Shown here: piece by piece, positions 4,742 to 5,310 of the stretch
Layout of the letters: each line of letters begins with the position of its first letter
Position numbering within the stretch: the stretch's first letter is position 1
From: an uncultured Christensenella sp.
GTDB taxonomy: Bacteria > Bacillota > Clostridia > Christensenellales > UBA3700
Reading direction: 5' to 3'
Length of the DNA: 5,310 nucleotides
Assembly (NCBI GenBank): GCA_910584035.1
Contig: CAJTZR010000114.1
Location: forward strand, 1-5,310
Made by a program: the position numbers and the translations under genes
Notes under the pieces: model-generated
The model's database searches: none
The model's input: only the letters and a program-made list of their open reading frames with translations
What the model was told of the DNA's origin: nothing

Positions 4742-5310
4742 TTGAAAAAACGATATTCAAAAAAACTTATAACTGCACTTGTAGTAAATGCATTAATTGC
4801 AATTATTATGGTGTGCTGTATGGCATTTGTGATGCCTAAAAATGAGGATATTAGCACAAGTGCAATTGCTACATCAAGTGATAGTATAAATGGTGGTTAT
4901 CCCGTGATAAACATTTCACAAAGATTTAATTCTGACAATTTTGTTGAAAATTTAAAATTAAAAAACAAAGATAATATTGTTGGTTTAGATGTTGTTGAAG
5001 AAAAGTATTTTGTTCGTATTGAAATAACTGAGTTTATGTATTTAAATTCTTTACATCAATTGCAATTATCTTTTATGAATGAGAATTATAATACATTATC
5101 ATTGATTTTTGATTTTAATGCTGCAAATTTTAGCTGTGAATATAGTTTATATACAATGGATACAACAATAAATGGCATAAAATCAAATGCTTTTGATTGT
5201 TATAAAAACAAGTTAATAATAGATATATTTTTTGAAGAAAGCAAAATAGATATCTACGGATACGATATTGAAGGGTTTCCTAATGGTTTAGGTGATTATT
5301 TAATATTATC
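4742..5310 (+). CDS. TTG-started membrane-anchored protein, 3' end outside window
   Basis: An open frame runs from TTG 4742 to the window edge (189 codons plus two bases) without a stop. The TTG is supported by AGGAGGA (4729-4735), six bases upstream and the best Shine-Dalgarno in the window. The first in-frame ATG falls inside the membrane helix, so it is an unlikely start. The N-terminus is very basic (MKKRYSKK) and is followed by a hydrophobic helix at about residues 9-31 that contains Cys25-Cys26; there is no lipobox. A Ser/Thr-rich spacer (34-50) leads to a polar, Asn/Phe/Tyr-rich, beta-prone domain with Cys at 132 and 153. The style resembles the ectodomain of the 691-aa protein (short alternating hydrophobic strands, many Asn and Tyr), but I see no clear alignment. 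It may be another large surface component. Family unknown; the true length cannot be judged here. Confidence 0.75.
   Translation, partial: MKKRYSKKLITALVVNALIAIIMVCCMAFVMPKNEDISTSAIATSSDSINGGYPVINISQRFNSDNFVENLKLKNKDNIVGLDVVEEKYFVRIEITEFMYLNSLHQLQLSFMNENYNTLSLIFDFNAANFSCEYSLYTMDTTINGIKSNAFDCYKNKLIIDIFFEESKIDIYGYDIEGFPNGLGDYLIL

Noticed and set aside
3855..5310. Filamentous phage (inovirus) structural cassette
   Set aside because: Small single-span proteins beside an anchored adsorption-like protein suggest it, but the 58-aa product lacks the coat layout (signal, amphipathic part, helix, basic end), the large protein is much longer than typical adsorption proteins, and no Zot-type ATPase is in the window. 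Kept only as one option in the operon-level finding.
4047..5310. Shift in Leu codon use (more TTA, less TTG) towards the last gene as a sign of separate origin
   Set aside because: The last gene has 13 TTA to 2 TTG against about 8 to 8 in the first third of the 691-aa gene, but the 230-aa gene is already intermediate to high in TTA and the counts are too small to call transfer.

Overview
The window is strongly AT-rich and carries eight closely packed genes, all on the + strand. Together they look like one operon that runs off the right edge. The genes have purine-rich Shine-Dalgarno sites (AAAGGAG, AAAGGGGG, AGGAGGA), one TTG start and very short gaps, which points to a low-GC Gram-positive bacterium (Bacillota, Clostridia-like) or to a mobile element living in one. 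The ordinary bacterial code fits: every Trp codon in the 691-residue gene is TGG, it has no in-frame TGA, and two other genes end in TGA. I see no rRNA, tRNA, transposase, integrase, CRISPR array or recognisable replication or capsid gene.

Layout. Positions 1-84 hold a leader: possible -10 elements, a 15-bp operator-like palindrome, and a long terminator-like hairpin with a T7 tract that ends directly against the first ribosome-binding site. The genes follow: a 244-aa membrane-anchored protein (85-819), a 55-aa extremely basic protein (822-989), a 130-aa soluble protein with two similar halves (986-1378), a 124-aa soluble protein (1381-1755), a 691-aa protein with a signal/anchor at one end and a membrane anchor plus basic tail at the other (1765-3840), a 58-aa single-span microprotein (3855-4031), a 230-aa membrane-anchored protein (4047-4739), and a TTG-started membrane-anchored protein cut off by the window end (4742-5310). 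Gaps are 2-15 bases, with one 4-base overlap, so there is no gene-free stretch of any size.

How it may work together. Five of the eight products start with a short basic segment, a hydrophobic helix and then a polar, Asn/Asp/Tyr-rich, probably beta-rich domain that should lie outside the membrane. The other three look cytoplasmic. This is the profile of an envelope-associated assembly with a few cytoplasmic accessory proteins. It could be part of a mobile element's surface, conjugation or virion machinery, or a host surface complex; nothing in the window decides between these. I cannot assign any gene to a named family with confidence, and I give no gene symbols. The observations most worth following are the leader with mutually exclusive hairpins, a 15-bp hairpin inside the start of the 691-aa gene, the internal duplication in the 130-aa protein, and the overall undescribed membrane-protein operon.
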